A stretch of DNA of 64,000 bases from contig CM057459.1 in the NCBI GenBank assembly GCA_016271365.2, forward strand, positions 816,909,001 through 816,973,000, given 5' to 3'. Shown here piece by piece: positions 32,700 to 44,750 of this stretch. Positions within the stretch are counted from its first letter, which is position 1. The number at the start of each line of letters is the position of its first letter. The DNA is from Neoceratodus forsteri. Lineage: Eukaryota > Chordata > Ceratodontiformes > Ceratodontidae. A program made the translations under genes and the position numbers. The notes beneath the pieces are model-generated. The model did not search any database and was not told where the DNA came from. It saw only the letters and a program-made list of their open reading frames with translations.

Positions 32700-33690
32700 A
32701 CAAGTAAGTATCTGTATTTATTTTTTTGGGTGCAAGAGAAGGGGATGGTGGATTGCTATTGGGATGTCTTGAGTTCTTATATGTTTGTACTTATTTTATA
32801 TTTATCTAGTGTGCTGAGAATTACATCATCATGACAACATGCACGCCAGCCCAGGATCTGGATACAGGATGTTGGAATGCACCACATTTCACATTGCACT
32901 AGGACAAAGTAAGTACTGAATTTTGCATTACTGGGAGGGATAGGTGACTGCAACTCAGATATCTGAGTCGGATTGTAGTTGTATTATTTCTTTTTTTCTC
33001 AACACATGCAGGAATTCAGGAGCTGTTAACTCCAGGTGCGCTGCTGCTTTTCAATATGTGTGCAGTTCACTAACTGGTGGCAAGTATTTCTTAATTTGTG
33101 ATGGTCTCTGGTGGGCGGGTGGTGGAGGAGGTGGCTGAGTCTGGGTTGGTGTGGGGTTGGTGGATATGGTTAAGTATTAAGTTTGTGGTTGCTACAGGAC
33201 AGAGATGTCAGACTTTGACAGTAACTATCTTCTATATGGTCTGTCAATATTCAGAAATTCAGCTGCTTGGGTGCATCTGTTACCTCTCTCCCAATCTGGC
33301 TGCTGGCTGTGCTCATCAGACATATTCTGTTCATGTCAAGTGTTCCAGTTTACCAGCCATTCCCTGACGTAAGTATAGCTTCATGTAATGATGGTGGTGG
33401 TTGGGGGGGCACCTAGTTGTAACAATGCTCAAAATGTCTTCTTTTTTTCTTATTGCCAGACATGTACAAAGTACTTCAGTTGGAACGGTGGTTTAGTTTT
33501 CTGGTGGACATTTGCCAATGCATCCCATCTCTGTCTCTGTACTGCACTGGTGACTAAATAGAAGTCTTCTATCCTGGTGCGTGGATGCTGGATCAAGGTG
33601 CTGCACCTGTGAGGTGTGGGCCACTGCTGACAACTAAAACCATATGTCATCATCATCAATGGACACTGGTGAAGGAAAACAAATATATTA
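32700..33690 (+). other. Exon-like array with repeated splice-site consensus
   Basis: Donor-like GTAAGT sequences occur near 32703, 32908 and 33370. Pyrimidine-tract acceptors occur near 33010 (ACATGCAG), 33197 (GCTACAG) and 33460 (TTGCCAG). The intervening segments (for example 33199-33367 and 33461-33520) are open, but their translations match no family I know. This could be the 5' exons of an unrecognised DNA transposon or chance. Confidence 0.3.
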
Positions 33691-33814
33691 TATATACTGC
33701 TACACTAATGTGAAAATTGTGACCTTGGAGTGTATCCTCATGTGTTTTCCCATTGACACTGTGGAATCACCCATACACAGCTTAAATAAGTCCCTTGATT
33801 GCACCAATAAGTAG

Positions 33815-36071
33815 CTTGGCATGCCTAATTCCTTCCTCATCTGGGTTAAAATTCTATACACCACCCCTACAACACAGGTGTGGTGCAATGGGCACCTATC
33901 CCAAACCTTTCCACTCGAGAAAGGTATTTGACAAGGATGCCCCCTATCTCCTCTTCTTCTTAACTGTTACCTCGAACCATTAATTCAGACACTTGTCTCC
34001 GTCTCAGTATTAAAAGGAATCCAATTACATGGTGAGCGATATGTCCTGTCGACATACCTGGATGATCTTCTGTTACACCTAGAGGAGCCAGAAGTTTCAC
34101 TACCGGCCCTTCTAGGGGAAATCCATAGATTTTCCAGATTCTCAGCCTACAAGCTTAACTTATCCAAACCAAGCTGTTTCCATTAAATCATAGGGTTACT
34201 AGAGCTAGTTCCACTGCTCTGGGTCTCTCCTGGGAGTGTCAAACCCTTACTTACCTGGGAATAAAGATCTCCCATAGTATCCCCTCTATGTTTAGAGATA
34301 ATTAGACTGCATTAGTACAAACTTTGCAGGCAGACCTAAATAGGTGTAGTGCATTACCAGGAATGTTCTGCTGAGGTTTTTGTACCCACTGGGTATGTTG
34401 GGGCTCTACATTCCCAAGGGATGGTTTATGAAATTACAGAAAAGGTTCAATAATTTTCTTTAGAGGAATAAAACAGCCAGGCGAGCATTTTTCAAACTAA
34501 CAGCCCCTAAATTACAGGGAGGGCTTGCCCTTCCTTCACTGTTCATCTATTATGGGGCCCAACATCTCAGTAAGATAGCCCTTTGGTGCAAGGTAGATTC
34601 ATTGATTAATAGTGGTGGGTATTTTCCCGGTTGGTTAAACATTGAAAGTAAAGCAGCCCAGAGTGTTAATAGTTCCCTGGCTGCTCTTGTGTACGTAAAG
34701 TTTTACAAACTTGCTAAGTCACTTAAGTCTACCCCATAACCTGGTCACTTAAAGCCTTGCAACAAATACTGCGGCACTTTTCGATAAACTGGCATGTGTC
34801 ACCCACTCAACCTCTAATATGTAATCTGCATATTTTAATTGATCGGCGCCCTATTCCACCCTCTTTCCTCTCACAGCTTAAGCATTGTACTGTGGCCAAC
34901 CTCCTGCAAGAGAATGTGGTGGCTTCCTTTCAAATGTGACAGACTCACTTTCAACTAAGTCCCAGAGATTTTTTTTAAGCATTTTCAAGTCAGGAATGCA
35001 GTAGTAGCTTTTAATAATAAAGAAAACTGGACTGACCAGTCAACTCAGGGGTTACAACAAATTATTCAAAACACAGAAGCTACTCAAGTAGTCTCAAGGA
35101 TATATAAGCAACTCCAGGCCTTAGCCCATAACCTTCCAAACAGAATTTATTACTATTGGGTGCAGGAGCTCTCTCTACCGACTGAGGTAGAGTTCTGGAC
35201 AAAAATATGGTGCATAAACTATAAATATATTAAACAGGACAGGTTGCATCTTACTCAATTTCAAATCATGCATAACATGTACTACACTCCACTAAAATTA
35301 TGTAAGACAGGACTGGCTGCCTCCCCAAACTGTTTCAGATGCAAAACGGCCCCCTGGCTCTCTTTATCACATGTTATGGGAGTGCCCCCGCATACAGATT
35401 TTCTGGAAATCTATTCAACAAGAGTTGGATCCCATTTTAGGCCTGGATACCCTATTTACCCCTGAATCTTGTATACTGACTGTATTCCCTTGGGGAACAC
35501 CGATAATACATCAGGCCCATATAACACTAATTGCTTCTATTGCTAAGTGAACTATGTTGCGGCATTGGAAGGAGGACTCACTTCCCACGACGTTAGAGTG
35601 GTACCATGAAGTTCTCCTCGCTATTCAGTTGGAAAACCATATTGCCACCATAAGGCAGAGAGTCCATTACTATAAAACTAACTGGGAGCCCCTTATGACC
35701 CTGCTCTCCCTATGGAGACCATAAAGGGTTTTCTTAATATCCCACTACAATCCTGTAGAACTTGGGAGCCAAGTTGACTCATCCTTATCTCTGTTCTTTT
35801 TTTTTTTCTCCCCATTATTTTTTCCTCATTTTATGTCTTCTGCCATTGTACAGAATGGGACTTAGAGGGTGGGAGGGTAGGGGAAATACAGAAGGGATGG
35901 TAGGGTGGGGTTATTTTTCTTTTATGGAATTTTTTATCATTGTTTACTCAATAGTGTACAATGCTGGAGCCCTGGGTATTTTATGTCTTGTTTTCTTTAT
36001 TGTATTATTTTGTTGTTGTCATTGTGTTGGTATATGATGGAAAACAATACAGCATATTGAATTAAAAAAAA
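33815..36071 (+). mobile_element. L1-A, 3' part
   Basis: L1 RT resumes around 33815 and continues through the thumb and C-terminal region to a 3' UTR ending in an A tract at 36062-36071. The sequence immediately after the tract is inside a minus-strand hAT transposase, so the L1 end defines the left limit of that hAT remnant. Confidence 0.8.
33838..35735 (+). pseudogene. L1-A ORF2 RT palm to C-terminus
   Basis: Across several frames the order is V-K-I-L-Y-T-T-P, F-P-L-E-K-G-I, Q-G-C-P-L-S-P-L-L and E-P-L-I-Q. The catalytic box is Y-L-D-D (34055-34066), where L1 has Y-A-D-D. F-S-A-Y-K-L-N-L-S-K follows. The C-terminal part at 35160-35465 contains T-Q-F-Q-I-M-H and the cysteine motif C-F-R-C-K, then S-H-V-M, comparable with the L1 C-terminal zinc-knuckle-like region. 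At least six frame changes and stops, including one between G-I and Q-G-C. Confidence 0.85.
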
Positions 36072-36098
36072 AGAATTCATATTTATGCCATCCCTTTG

Positions 36099-37000
36099 TC
36101 ACCACTGCTCCATTGTTAGAGCGATGAACATTCCAGAACTGTCGTGGGTGGTGTGCAGCAGTAGGTAATCTGAAACCGCCTTATACTGCTCATAAAGCAA
36201 GTCCAGCATGTACAGTGTGGAGTTCCACCTGGTAACAACATTGAGCTTCGTACGGTGCTGAAGCAGATGATTAGTGCACTGCAGCTCACGCAGAAGGTCA
36301 TGGGCCTTTGCAGAATGGGCAAAGTGTACACAGATGCATCTGGTGACAGACATAGTTTCCTTTATTTCATAATGGTTCAGAAATTGCTGCGCAACAACAT
36401 TAATGAATTGTGCCAGGCAGGGAACTTTGAAAAAGCCACTGTCAGTAATGTATTTAACCACACTGGAGCCATTGCCACTGGCAATAAACGCTGCTGTGAG
36501 TGAGTGTGCATTGAGACACTCATCAGTCTGATTTAGCAGCACATTCAGCATTTTCTCACCAGTGTGAGACCCTGTAACACTTTGCATAATTATGGTTGCA
36601 TTCTGATGAATACCAGGTGTGTTGCTTCCACCACAATTTTGATTTACGCAGCTTTTGCCAGGCCCCAAATTAACAACCACCCCAAGTACCTGTGCCCAGT
36701 GTGCAGTTATGCACAGAAATTAGCTGCCCGCTGTTTGCCCACTTGTCCACATATCATGCTAAGGTGGATATATTTTGGGGCAAAATGCTTCATGACATGT
36801 AGGACGGACTGTGAAACTGCTGTAGAGTTTTGGGCATGTCACGTTTGGAGAAATACATCTGTGATGGCACCTGCCATGTGGGACAGGCAAAGGCCATCAA
36901 ACAGTGGAATCCTGGATTCTCTACAAAGGAGAAGGGCAGCAGGTCAATGTCAGCGTGATTGGGGGGTGTACTTTGAGTACTGCTCAAACACACTCTTCAA
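36099..37000 (-). pseudogene. hAT-1 transposase core
   Basis: The frame 36790-36993 contains L-P-F-S-F-V-E-N-x-G-F, the conserved opening of the hAT catalytic region. After frameshifts the frame 36099-36680 (193 codons) reads P-C-L-A-Q-F-I-N, then H-F-A-H-S-A-K-A, L-N-V-V-T-R-W-N-S-T-L-Y-M-L and E-Q-Y-K-A-V. The R-W-N-S-T block is diagnostic of ZBED-type hAT transposases. The C-terminal dimerisation region is lost to the L1 junction. Confidence 0.85.
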
Positions 37001-37242
37001 TGTGGGCTGCATCTTGTGAGCAGGTCGACAAAAACACTTTACTTGTGTCACCAGTGTTGTTCTTGCTGGGGTACCAGGTGACTCTTTGGGCCTGGGATGT
37101 GCAGCATGTGTAAAACTGATTATTTTGGTGGATTTGGTTCCTGGTGGTGTACTTTTAAGGGAGTGGCAGGTCTACTGCTACTATGCCCACTGCTCGAGAG
37201 AGAAAATGATTCCTCACACTCCTCCACCAACCCACTCAGCAC

Positions 37243-37590
37243 TCACTCCTCCTGCTCTATTGCACTACTGTCACTAACATTAAGCTTGACAAGGTAAATT
37301 CTGGCAACAGCTCTGGTATCTTTCTGGTGTTGGTGCCAGCATAATGGGTGCTTGTTTTTCAAGTGGGTGTGCTGGTCACTGGTGCCTATGTGGCTGCCAT
37401 TTTTTTTATAACTTGCACGTGCTTGACACAGCTGACATTTTACCATGGTGTCATCAGTTGCATCAAGCATGAAAAAATCCCAAGCTAGGGACTTTGCACC
37501 TCTAGATTTGTCATGGGACTGAGACTTGCACAAAGGAGCCAAAGGTGTGGAAGTTTTTGCTTTTTGTGCCTCTTGCATGATATCGACCAT
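37243..37590 (-). pseudogene. hAT-1 BED zinc finger exon
   Basis: This 115-codon frame contains A-W-D-F-F at residues 36-40, then C-Q-L-C (Cys52, Cys55) and T-S-D-Q-H-T-H-L-K-N-K-H (His76, His81). This is the C-x2-C-xn-H-x4-H pattern of the BED finger that binds transposon ends. All four ligands are intact. The frame lies directly upstream of the catalytic region on the minus strand. Confidence 0.8.
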
Positions 37591-39590
37591 ACTACACTTG
37601 GGAAGTGGGGTGACTGGACTGCTTGTTGTAGGCTTGCTGATAGCCTCCTCCTCAGTCTTATCATCTAAATGGCTACATCATCACCGTTCATCATTTTCAC
37701 TTCTGGCTCCCACAGGGGATCCAACACCTCATCACCATCTGTACCAAATCATATCCTCCTCTCACCCCTATCACTGTCGACTGCCAGACAAACTTTTCCT
37801 TATCTCCTCCTCCAGGGGAAACAGACTGAAGCTAGACACTATCAACCTCACCACCACCAGCTCCTCCTTGAGCAGGAAAAACAGTCACACTGACAACTTT
37901 TTTGACTGCCTCCTGGACCTCTATGCTTCCACTGGAGCGAGTGCCTCCCTTATTCCCAGTATCATTCCCAACAAGAATACTAGCTACAAATTGGGCAGTA
38001 AAAAAATGAGTCACAGATTTGAAGCCACTTCTAACTTCGATTTTGCTGCCAATGGCTGCCACAGCAGCAGCAGAGGCCACTGAGGGCACTGATTCAGAAA
38101 TAGGTTTGCCTTTCCAACAGACTTCTTTGAGCTACCTCCCACCCTAGCACCTTTACCTGAAGTTAAACATTTCTTGGCAGGCACATTTATATGTTTATTT
38201 CATTTTGCTTCCTCAGTCTGGAACTATATTATTATATATTTCTATTAAATAAGTGTGATTTAACACCTGCAGTGCTATCTGCAAAGGGCAAACAGAAATC
38301 ATAACAAGTAGCTGCACTGTAGTGTATATAACTACCTACAACTGCTACTGTAATCTATTCGAGTATGAAAACACTATTTTATTTTTTCAATTACAAAAAC
38401 ACGAGTTAAGTTACATGGGGTAACAGGAGGACAGGAGTAAGAGGCTTTCAATACAAAACCAACAGAGAACACCACCTCAGCAAGATTGTGCAGTAAATCT
38501 GAAAAGAATACTTAAGTAGTTCTTAATCAAATGTCAGTTTTAAAATGGAATGATTATTGCACAACTTGATAATAACTGGGTAGGTGCTGGTAGGTTCACA
38601 AAAACTAAACTAAACCAACAGCACAGAATACCCCTCAGTCAAAATATGATCTACAGTCCAGATAAGTGGTGTCTGGATAAGGTGAGTACTACAATGTGTT
38701 AGTACTTACTAAATACAGTTTTGGCTTACAGCTGTATCAGACGGAAGGGGCAACAAGATTTGAAACAAACAAAGTCACCTCCAAAACTCATGCAGGGACC
38801 ACCACTATCTAGTTGAAAACTATGTAGGTTTTTATACACTAGCCTAGGTCAGGTAGTAAACAACAGTGGGGTAACAGGGAGGAAAGGGTTAATATGGTAA
38901 GCAAATTCAATAGAAAAACAGGAACGCTGCAATGTAGTGGCTAGATCACAATTTTTATTTCTGTGAGCAATTCAACAATGCAGTGTACCTGGATATGAAC
39001 AAGTCAAGTGGTCAATGTACACGAATACTTTCAATAAAAAAAAATAAATCACAAAACTGATTAAGCAAAGGGAAACAGGAACAGAACTATTCAGTTAGAA
39101 TGTAGTAACTGTTCAGATAAAGTTACCTAAAAAAGGGCCAATATGTAAGAAAAATATAACCAATATGTAGCACACAAACAAGAAATATTAAGACTTAAAA
39201 GAAATTACAGAAACACACTCATAACTTCTGAGAAATATGTCAAATAATAGGAACTAGCCTGCTCTACGTTCACATACACACATACACACACACACACACA
39301 CCACACAGTCGGCCCTCCCTCACTCAACTCCCTCACAGACACAGAGAAAACTGAAAACACTAACTAAGTTTAACTAAGTATTATCCAAAGATACAAAAAA
39401 CAAAAACATGTTCCCTAGTAACACTAGAAACTAAACTTGAGATTTTGGGAGCAATTAATTCTCAAAAATGACACATAAAGAGGTTTTTGAAGGGATTATT
39501 GCTGTGATACACCACACGGAACTGTTCTCTGACTCAACAGACAATATACTGTGCAGGAAACAGCCTGCACGTGATATTTCAGCTATGTAC
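37591..39590 (-). other. 5' non-coding region of hAT-1
   Basis: No conserved domain. Open frames on both strands at 37526-38089 are low-complexity, rich in serine or alanine/valine. GGGGTAACAGG(A/G)-type segments recur near 38418 and 38868, suggesting internal duplications. Confidence 0.45.
39276..39303 (+). repeat. (CA)n microsatellite
   Basis: A run of CA dinucleotides with one interruption lies inside the 5' part of hAT-1. Confidence 0.85.
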
Positions 39591-39756
39591 CCATGATGCA
39601 CTGTAAGTTTGCTGCCAAAATTGAAAAACATTGGAGAAATTCAGGATAATGGTGAAATTTTGACGTACGCATAAGCAAAATTGGCGAAATTGGGCAAATT
39701 ACGAGAAATAGTTCACTATGTGAAATTTTCCAATTTGGCATATCTCTAGTATCTAA

Positions 39757-40700
39757 CACTGTTTTGTATTATGTTACAGAAAATTATTTCCAAGTAATTT
39801 GGCGGTTATGCCATTTCACAGAGGTCATGTAATGTATTTTTCTCCATTTCTTGATTGCTTACTTACTACAGACTACTTATGTTTCTGACTATTTCACATA
39901 GAGTATGCACATGATAAGAACATTAGAAAGGGTACTTTTAAGAGTGCTAAAGTGTTTTACTTTCTTAAATACAAAGGCTGACACCATGAAGAAATGGGGG
40001 AGCATGTATTTTGGAGAGAACATGGATGTTTACTAGCACAATCCATTGGGATATGAGCAGTGTCATAAAAGTTACAAACAATGGTAACACTGCTATTGGT
40101 GGGGGGAAGTGACCCTACCCTCCTTTCCAAGGGAAAGGCACCCAGGAAGCCCATGACACCTGCCATACCACTGCAGGAGTGGCTGGTGATCCCTGGCAGG
40201 TAAGAGTCAGAATGCCACCCCACGGTGGTGCCAATGCATCAGCCCCCACCACCCAGGACCCACAGCATCCCTTCCATCCCCAGTAGGGGGAAATTGTAAC
40301 TCCCCTTCCCCAGCCAAACACCTCCCCACAGTGAGCAATGTCATCCTCCAGCTGACCTACCAGCCACCAGGGCAACCAGTTGGTGGGTTGCATTCACCAC
40401 CAATGATTCCCATGATGCCATGAGCCTATTCTACAGCTTCCAGCACTCCTCTTCCATGTGCTGTTTGGTTACTGTGCAGGCTGGTTTGTGGCAAACTGGA
40501 GGGCTTTGGTGCCCATATCCATGTTCTATTAAAATTTGGTTCATGGTCCCCGGTGCAGAGCAGTTTGCTGCAGCAGGTGGCTTACCGCAAAATGTGTCGG
40601 CCTGATTTGGCTTTTGAAAATGGAGTCCTGCTCAATAACGCTCAATAAAAAGATTAACAGCAAAAAAAAGAAAAGAGAATGGTGTCCCATTTTTCTACTT
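39757..40700. other. Unassigned spacer, possibly the 5' part of the Kolobok-type element
   Basis: No recognised gene. The 40090-40400 part is unusually GC-rich compared with its neighbours, with open frames on both strands but no domain. Confidence 0.35.
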
Positions 40701-40704
40701 TTCT

Positions 40705-42497
40705 ATGTCACCAAGTAAGTGTTTACACTCAACATTGCCCTATTTCATCCCAAGTACACAGACAGTCATTGATTGCTGCAATGTTGGAGTGCAGTGCAAT
40801 CTTCTGACACCTTTTCAATGGAAGAACAATCAATCACTGTACCAAATGGATGTGAATATGGATGAAGATGAAGAAGTACTAGTTCATTTGCATGACCCAG
40901 ACTATTCCCTATCCTTGGCACTATCAACAGATGAGGAAGAACTTGTATATATGTAGAAGATGAAGATGCTAATGATACTCCAGATAGCAGCCTATCATCT
41001 GAGAAGAAGTACATATTGTAGTTTTATATTCATGTATTCTAAAGATGTTGCGGTGGTGTCACTGCATCTCATGGGGCAAGCCCTGTCTCTGAATGGTAAA
41101 AAACAAAGTTGTTGGTACTTTTTTGATTCAATGTGCATCACGTTCTTCATGCATGAAAGAACATGTATGGCATAGTCAGCCATACATAGGAAAAATTCTG
41201 GCTTGTAATATTATGATGTCCTGGGCTATTTTATTTTCCAGTCCAACGGTCACCAAAGCCTTGGGAGTGTTGCAACACATAGGTGTGATCATGAACACAG
41301 TCAGGACTTCTTCCTACCACCAAGCAAACATTCTTTTTCCTACAATCACCTCTGTATGGAGAAATCATCAACAATAGTGAGTCAGTTGCCTTCAGAATGA
41401 AAACTGTGGATTGGTATGTGTGGTGGCGATGGCTGGGCAGACAGTCCTGGCCACTGTGCCAGGTATGACATAAACTCATTAATGGAGCTGACTGCTGTTA
41501 TAGTCTTGGATCTACACTTGGTTCAAGTGAATCAGTAAGCATTTCTTTCCAATGACATCTACTGTCAGTTCTATGTGAAATATCAGTGCCTCACTCTGGC
41601 AATCTTCTTTGTAGAGCAATGAGGTTGGTGGCAGTTCCAATATGGAACTGAAGGGACTAAAGAGGTGCATTATGGATGTTCACCACTGGAATTTTGAAGC
41701 TGATAAGCTCATTACTGGCAGGCACCATCAAGTAGCAAAATGGGTTAGAGAAAATATTCCTAATACGGAGCACAAATACAATGTATGGCATGTTGTCAAA
41801 GGTACTTACCATACAGATTTGTTATTATTCTCTGTCATTCTTGGTTGCATTCAAGTGCCTTGATTGTTACTACTACATTTATTTGCAGTAATGTTTCCTT
41901 GGCATTAATAATAATGAAAGTAACTGGTCCTTACAATAGTTTTGTAATGTTGCAATGCATGCCATACTGCTAAGACATTACTGACTTGGAAAGGTACTTT
42001 GGGGATGTTAATGGGGTTGTGCATCTCTCCGAAGTTCTTCCTAAGGTTTTTTGCCTCTCTTTCCATGTGTGCAGATTAATAAATTACATTGTTACCAATT
42101 ACAGGTATTGAATGTTCTGATGTGCCATGTCAGTGATCAGCTAGGTGTTATTACTGCTCTATAGTAGGATAAGAAGTCATGCAACAAAACAAATGTATCA
42201 TAACAGTGGTGTTAGTATCTGGTAATCTATCTTTAAAAGTTAACATTTTGCAACCAACTGCGTTGTACATTGGCAATGACTCTCAGTGCTTTTTTTCATG
42301 TTTCCAGGAATAAAGAAAAGGCTACTTGCCAATCCAAACATGAAGAATTGCAACAACTTCAGACCTTGGATTCCAAGCATTGTAAATCACATGTACTGGT
42401 CGGTTGGGTCAACAGAAGATGGTGACAGTGTAACAGTGCTTGGAAAGTGGAAATCAGTAGCTGCTTATGTCCAGAATGGATACTGGCATGAAGAAAC
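40705..42497 (+). pseudogene. Kolobok-type transposase with one intron, 3'-truncated by CR1
   Basis: In order the translation shows an acidic stretch (40850-40960), W-H-S-Q-P-Y-I-G-K-I-L-A (41170) and S-W-A-I-L-F-S (41220). Next come V-L-Q-H-I-G-V (41270), G-D-G-W-A-D-S-P-G-H (41430), L-V-Q-V-N (41525) and M-E-L-K-G-L-K-R (41642). D-K-L-I-T-G-R-H-x-Q-V, K-Y-N-V-W-H-V-V-K-G and then, after an intron, I-K-K-R-L and R-P-W-I-P-S-I-V-N-H-M-Y-W follow. These blocks characterise a transposase family in fish and invertebrate genomes that I believe is Kolobok (THAP-containing, TTAA targets); the superfamily name is the less certain part. D-G-x-A-D-S-P-G holds a likely catalytic aspartate. Coding stops at 42497, where a CR1 3' end begins. 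Confidence 0.75.
41802..42307 (+). other. Intron within the Kolobok-type transposase
   Basis: The donor AAAG|GTACTT and acceptor TTTCCAG|GAATAAAG flank a 506-bp stretch. Splicing joins W-H-V-V-K-G to I-K-K-R-L in phase 1, restoring the conserved W-H-V-x-K-G-I-x-K-K-L motif. The intron itself has no open frame matching the family. Confidence 0.8.
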
Positions 42498-42688
42498 ATA
42501 GCAACATAGACTTTGATGGCAGATAAGGACCACTTGGCCCACCTAGTCTGCCCAGTTCCTTACCTACTGGATAAGCTGCAGATCCTAGTTAACCAACATC
42601 CTACATCTTCCTACCCCCTACCAGAATTGCCTTATGTCTGTCTCATGCATTCTTGAATTCCCCCACTCTTTTTGACCCCACAACCTCC

Positions 42689-43970
42689 TCAGGAAGGCCA
42701 TTCCATGTGTTCAACACCCTTTCTGTGAAAAAAATACTTTCTCACATTGCCCCTGAGCCATCCCCCATCTATCTTCAAATTGTGTCCCCTTGTTCTTGCG
42801 TATCTCTTTTTCTGAAAGATGCTATCCTCTTGGTCTTTGTTGAGTCCCTTGAGGTACTTGAAAGTTTCTATCATGTCCCCCCCTTCCACCTCCTTTCCTC
42901 AAGGGTATAAATATTAAGCTCCTTTAGTATCTCTGCATAAGGCTTCAGTTGCAGACCCTGCACCATTTTAGTTACTCTCCTCTGGACTGCCTCCATCCTG
43001 TCTATGTCCTTGCAGAGACAGGGTCTCCAGATCTGCATGTAGTACTCCAGATGGGGTCTCACCAACTGTCTATACAAAGGGTAAACAACTTCTTGTTTTC
43101 CACTGGTGATGCCTCTCCTTATACATCCCAGTATCCCCCCAGCCATCCTTACTACCTTCTCAAATTGCTTGCTTACCTTTAGGTCATCTGATATGACTAC
43201 CCACAGGTTCCTTTCCATTTGTGTTGTTGTTAAACTCCCCCCCCCCATTGTGTACTCTTCCCATTGTTTTTTTATTTCCCAGGTGCATTACTCCACACTT
43301 CTTTGCATTGAATCTAAGATGCCATACTTTTGATCATTCCTCCAACCTTGCCAAAGTCCCTTCTCATCCTTTCCATCCCCCCTTGTGTATCAACCCTTTT
43401 GCAGATCTTTGCAGCATCTGCAAAGAGGCATACCTTTCCTTTCAGTCCCTCTGCAATGTCACTTTTAAAGACATTAAAAAGGACTGGACCCAGTACTGAA
43501 CCCTGGGGTACCCAGAAAGTAACCACTCTTTCTTTGGAGTGGATTCCATTTACTATTACCCTCTGTGTTCTATTGTCCAGCCAATTTCTTACCCAGGCTA
43601 CCACCCTGGGACCCACTCCCAGACTGACTAATTTGTTTATTAATCTTTTGTGTGGGACTGTGTCAAATGTCTTGCTAAAGTCTAGTTAGGCCATGTCCAC
43701 AGCCCCTCCCTGGTCTACTACTTTGGTCACGCAGTAAAAGAAATCTATTAGATTCACCTGACATGACCTTGCCACTGTGAATCCATGCTGCCTTTGATCC
43801 TGTGCCCCACTGGCCTCTAGGTGCTCAACAGTTCTTTCTTTCAGAAGTGATTCCATCATTTTCCCTACCACTAAGGTCACGCTAACAGGTCTGTTGTTTC
43901 CTGCCTCTGCTTTGCTCCCACTTTTGTGAAGGGGAATCATAACTGCCCTCCTCCAGTCCTTAGGTACCAC
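42689..43970 (-). pseudogene. CR1-3 reverse transcriptase
   Basis: Pieces at 43686-43970, 43314-43616, 42871-43248 and 42689-42889 read I-P-L-H-K-S-G, N-R-P-V-S-V-T, Q-H-G-F-T-V-A-R-S, G-S-V-L-G-P-V-L-F-N, then the catalytic box. R-P-H-L-E-Y and the thumb motifs follow, then the C-terminal F-F-H-R-K-G. The box is F-A-D-A (43413-43424), so the second catalytic aspartate is lost. Frame changes fall between the pieces. Confidence 0.9.
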
Positions 43971-44237
43971 ACCATCCTCTCATGATATGTTAAGAAGGGT
44001 AGTCAGTGGTGTCATTAGTTCTCCCCTTAGTTCTTTTAGAATTCTGGGATGAAACCCATCAGGCCCCATTACTTTGTCCACCTTCAGTTTAAGGAGTTCT
44101 TTCAGAATCCTTTCTTATGTGAAAGGACTGGTATTGAACCCCCTATCCAGAATGCTTCTGTTGATTGGATTAGGTACCTCCCCCTTCTCTTCTTTTGTGA
44201 ATACTGAGTAGACATTTTCATTCAGTATCCCTGCTTT

Positions 44238-44747
44238 TCACTGTCCTCTCTGCCACCACCACCCTCCCTCACCTTTATTAAGCCTCACTATCCATCCATT
44301 GGTCTTTCTTCGCTCCTTAATGTGCCTGTAAAAGTTTATCCCCTTCTTAACAGAGTTGGCTGTCTTTTCCTCGGTTTGGGCCTTTGATATTATGACTGCC
44401 TTCCCCACTTCATTCTGCCTTAACTGATAGAGTTCTCTGACTTGCTCCTTCTGTGTTTCCTTATACTTCCTGAATGTTATATTTTTCTCTGTAACCTTCC
44501 CAACCACCTCTTTTGAGAACCATAGTCTTTTTTTTTCTTTTATTTTGATTTGCTTATTTGCATCACACAAAGCCTTATTGCCTCTGCAATGGCAGTTTTT
44601 ATGTTTCCCCATTGTTCCTCCACCACTCCTTCTTACCTGTTTGTTTGTGCTTTTTATGAGGCACTCTCCCATTTTGACAAAGTCAGCCCTCCTAAAGTGC
44701 AGTACCCTCACTTTTGTAAGGCTTGACTCTGCGGCTGTGTTTTTCAT
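44238..44747 (-). pseudogene. CR1-3 EN-RT linker
   Basis: A 169-codon basic frame begins with V-L-H-F-R-R-A-D-F (end of the endonuclease domain region). It continues through F-R-K-Y-K-E-T-Q-K and S-K-A-Q-T-E-E-K to F-Y-R-H-I-K-E-R-R-K-T. It aligns in order with the same linker of CR1-2 at 18.65-18.88 kb. Confidence 0.8.
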
Positions 44748-44750
44748 GAA

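Larger units (their letters stand above)
29536..33814. other. 4.3-kb block separating the two halves of L1-A
   Basis: L1 homology is absent from about 29536 to 33814, and about 120 RT residues that should lie here are missing, so insertion was accompanied by deletion. The block contains a tandem duplication (30101-30380), a ~174-bp satellite (30893-32395) and several splice-like sites (32700-33470). No terminal inverted repeat or target duplication was found at the borders, and no transposase or LTR was recognised. Confidence 0.6.
36072..39748 (-). mobile_element. hAT transposon copy 1 (hAT-1), 3'-truncated by L1-A
   Basis: On the minus strand the element starts at 39748 with CTAGAGATATGCCAAATTGG, a hAT-like end, followed by a long non-coding 5' part. 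Then come a BED finger (37330-37440) and transposase core (36099-37000). Its C-terminal transposase and other end are absent: the sequence meets the L1-A A tract at 36071. The 8 bp outside its end are GTATCTAA; without the other end a duplication cannot be tested. Confidence 0.75.

Noticed and set aside
37526..38083. 185-codon plus-strand open frame
   Set aside because: It lies antisense to the hAT-1 BED region and its upstream part; composition is serine-rich and low complexity with no domain.
40115..40393. 92-codon minus-strand open frame in a GC-rich patch
   Set aside because: No domain, an overlapping open frame of similar length in another phase, and no supporting neighbours.
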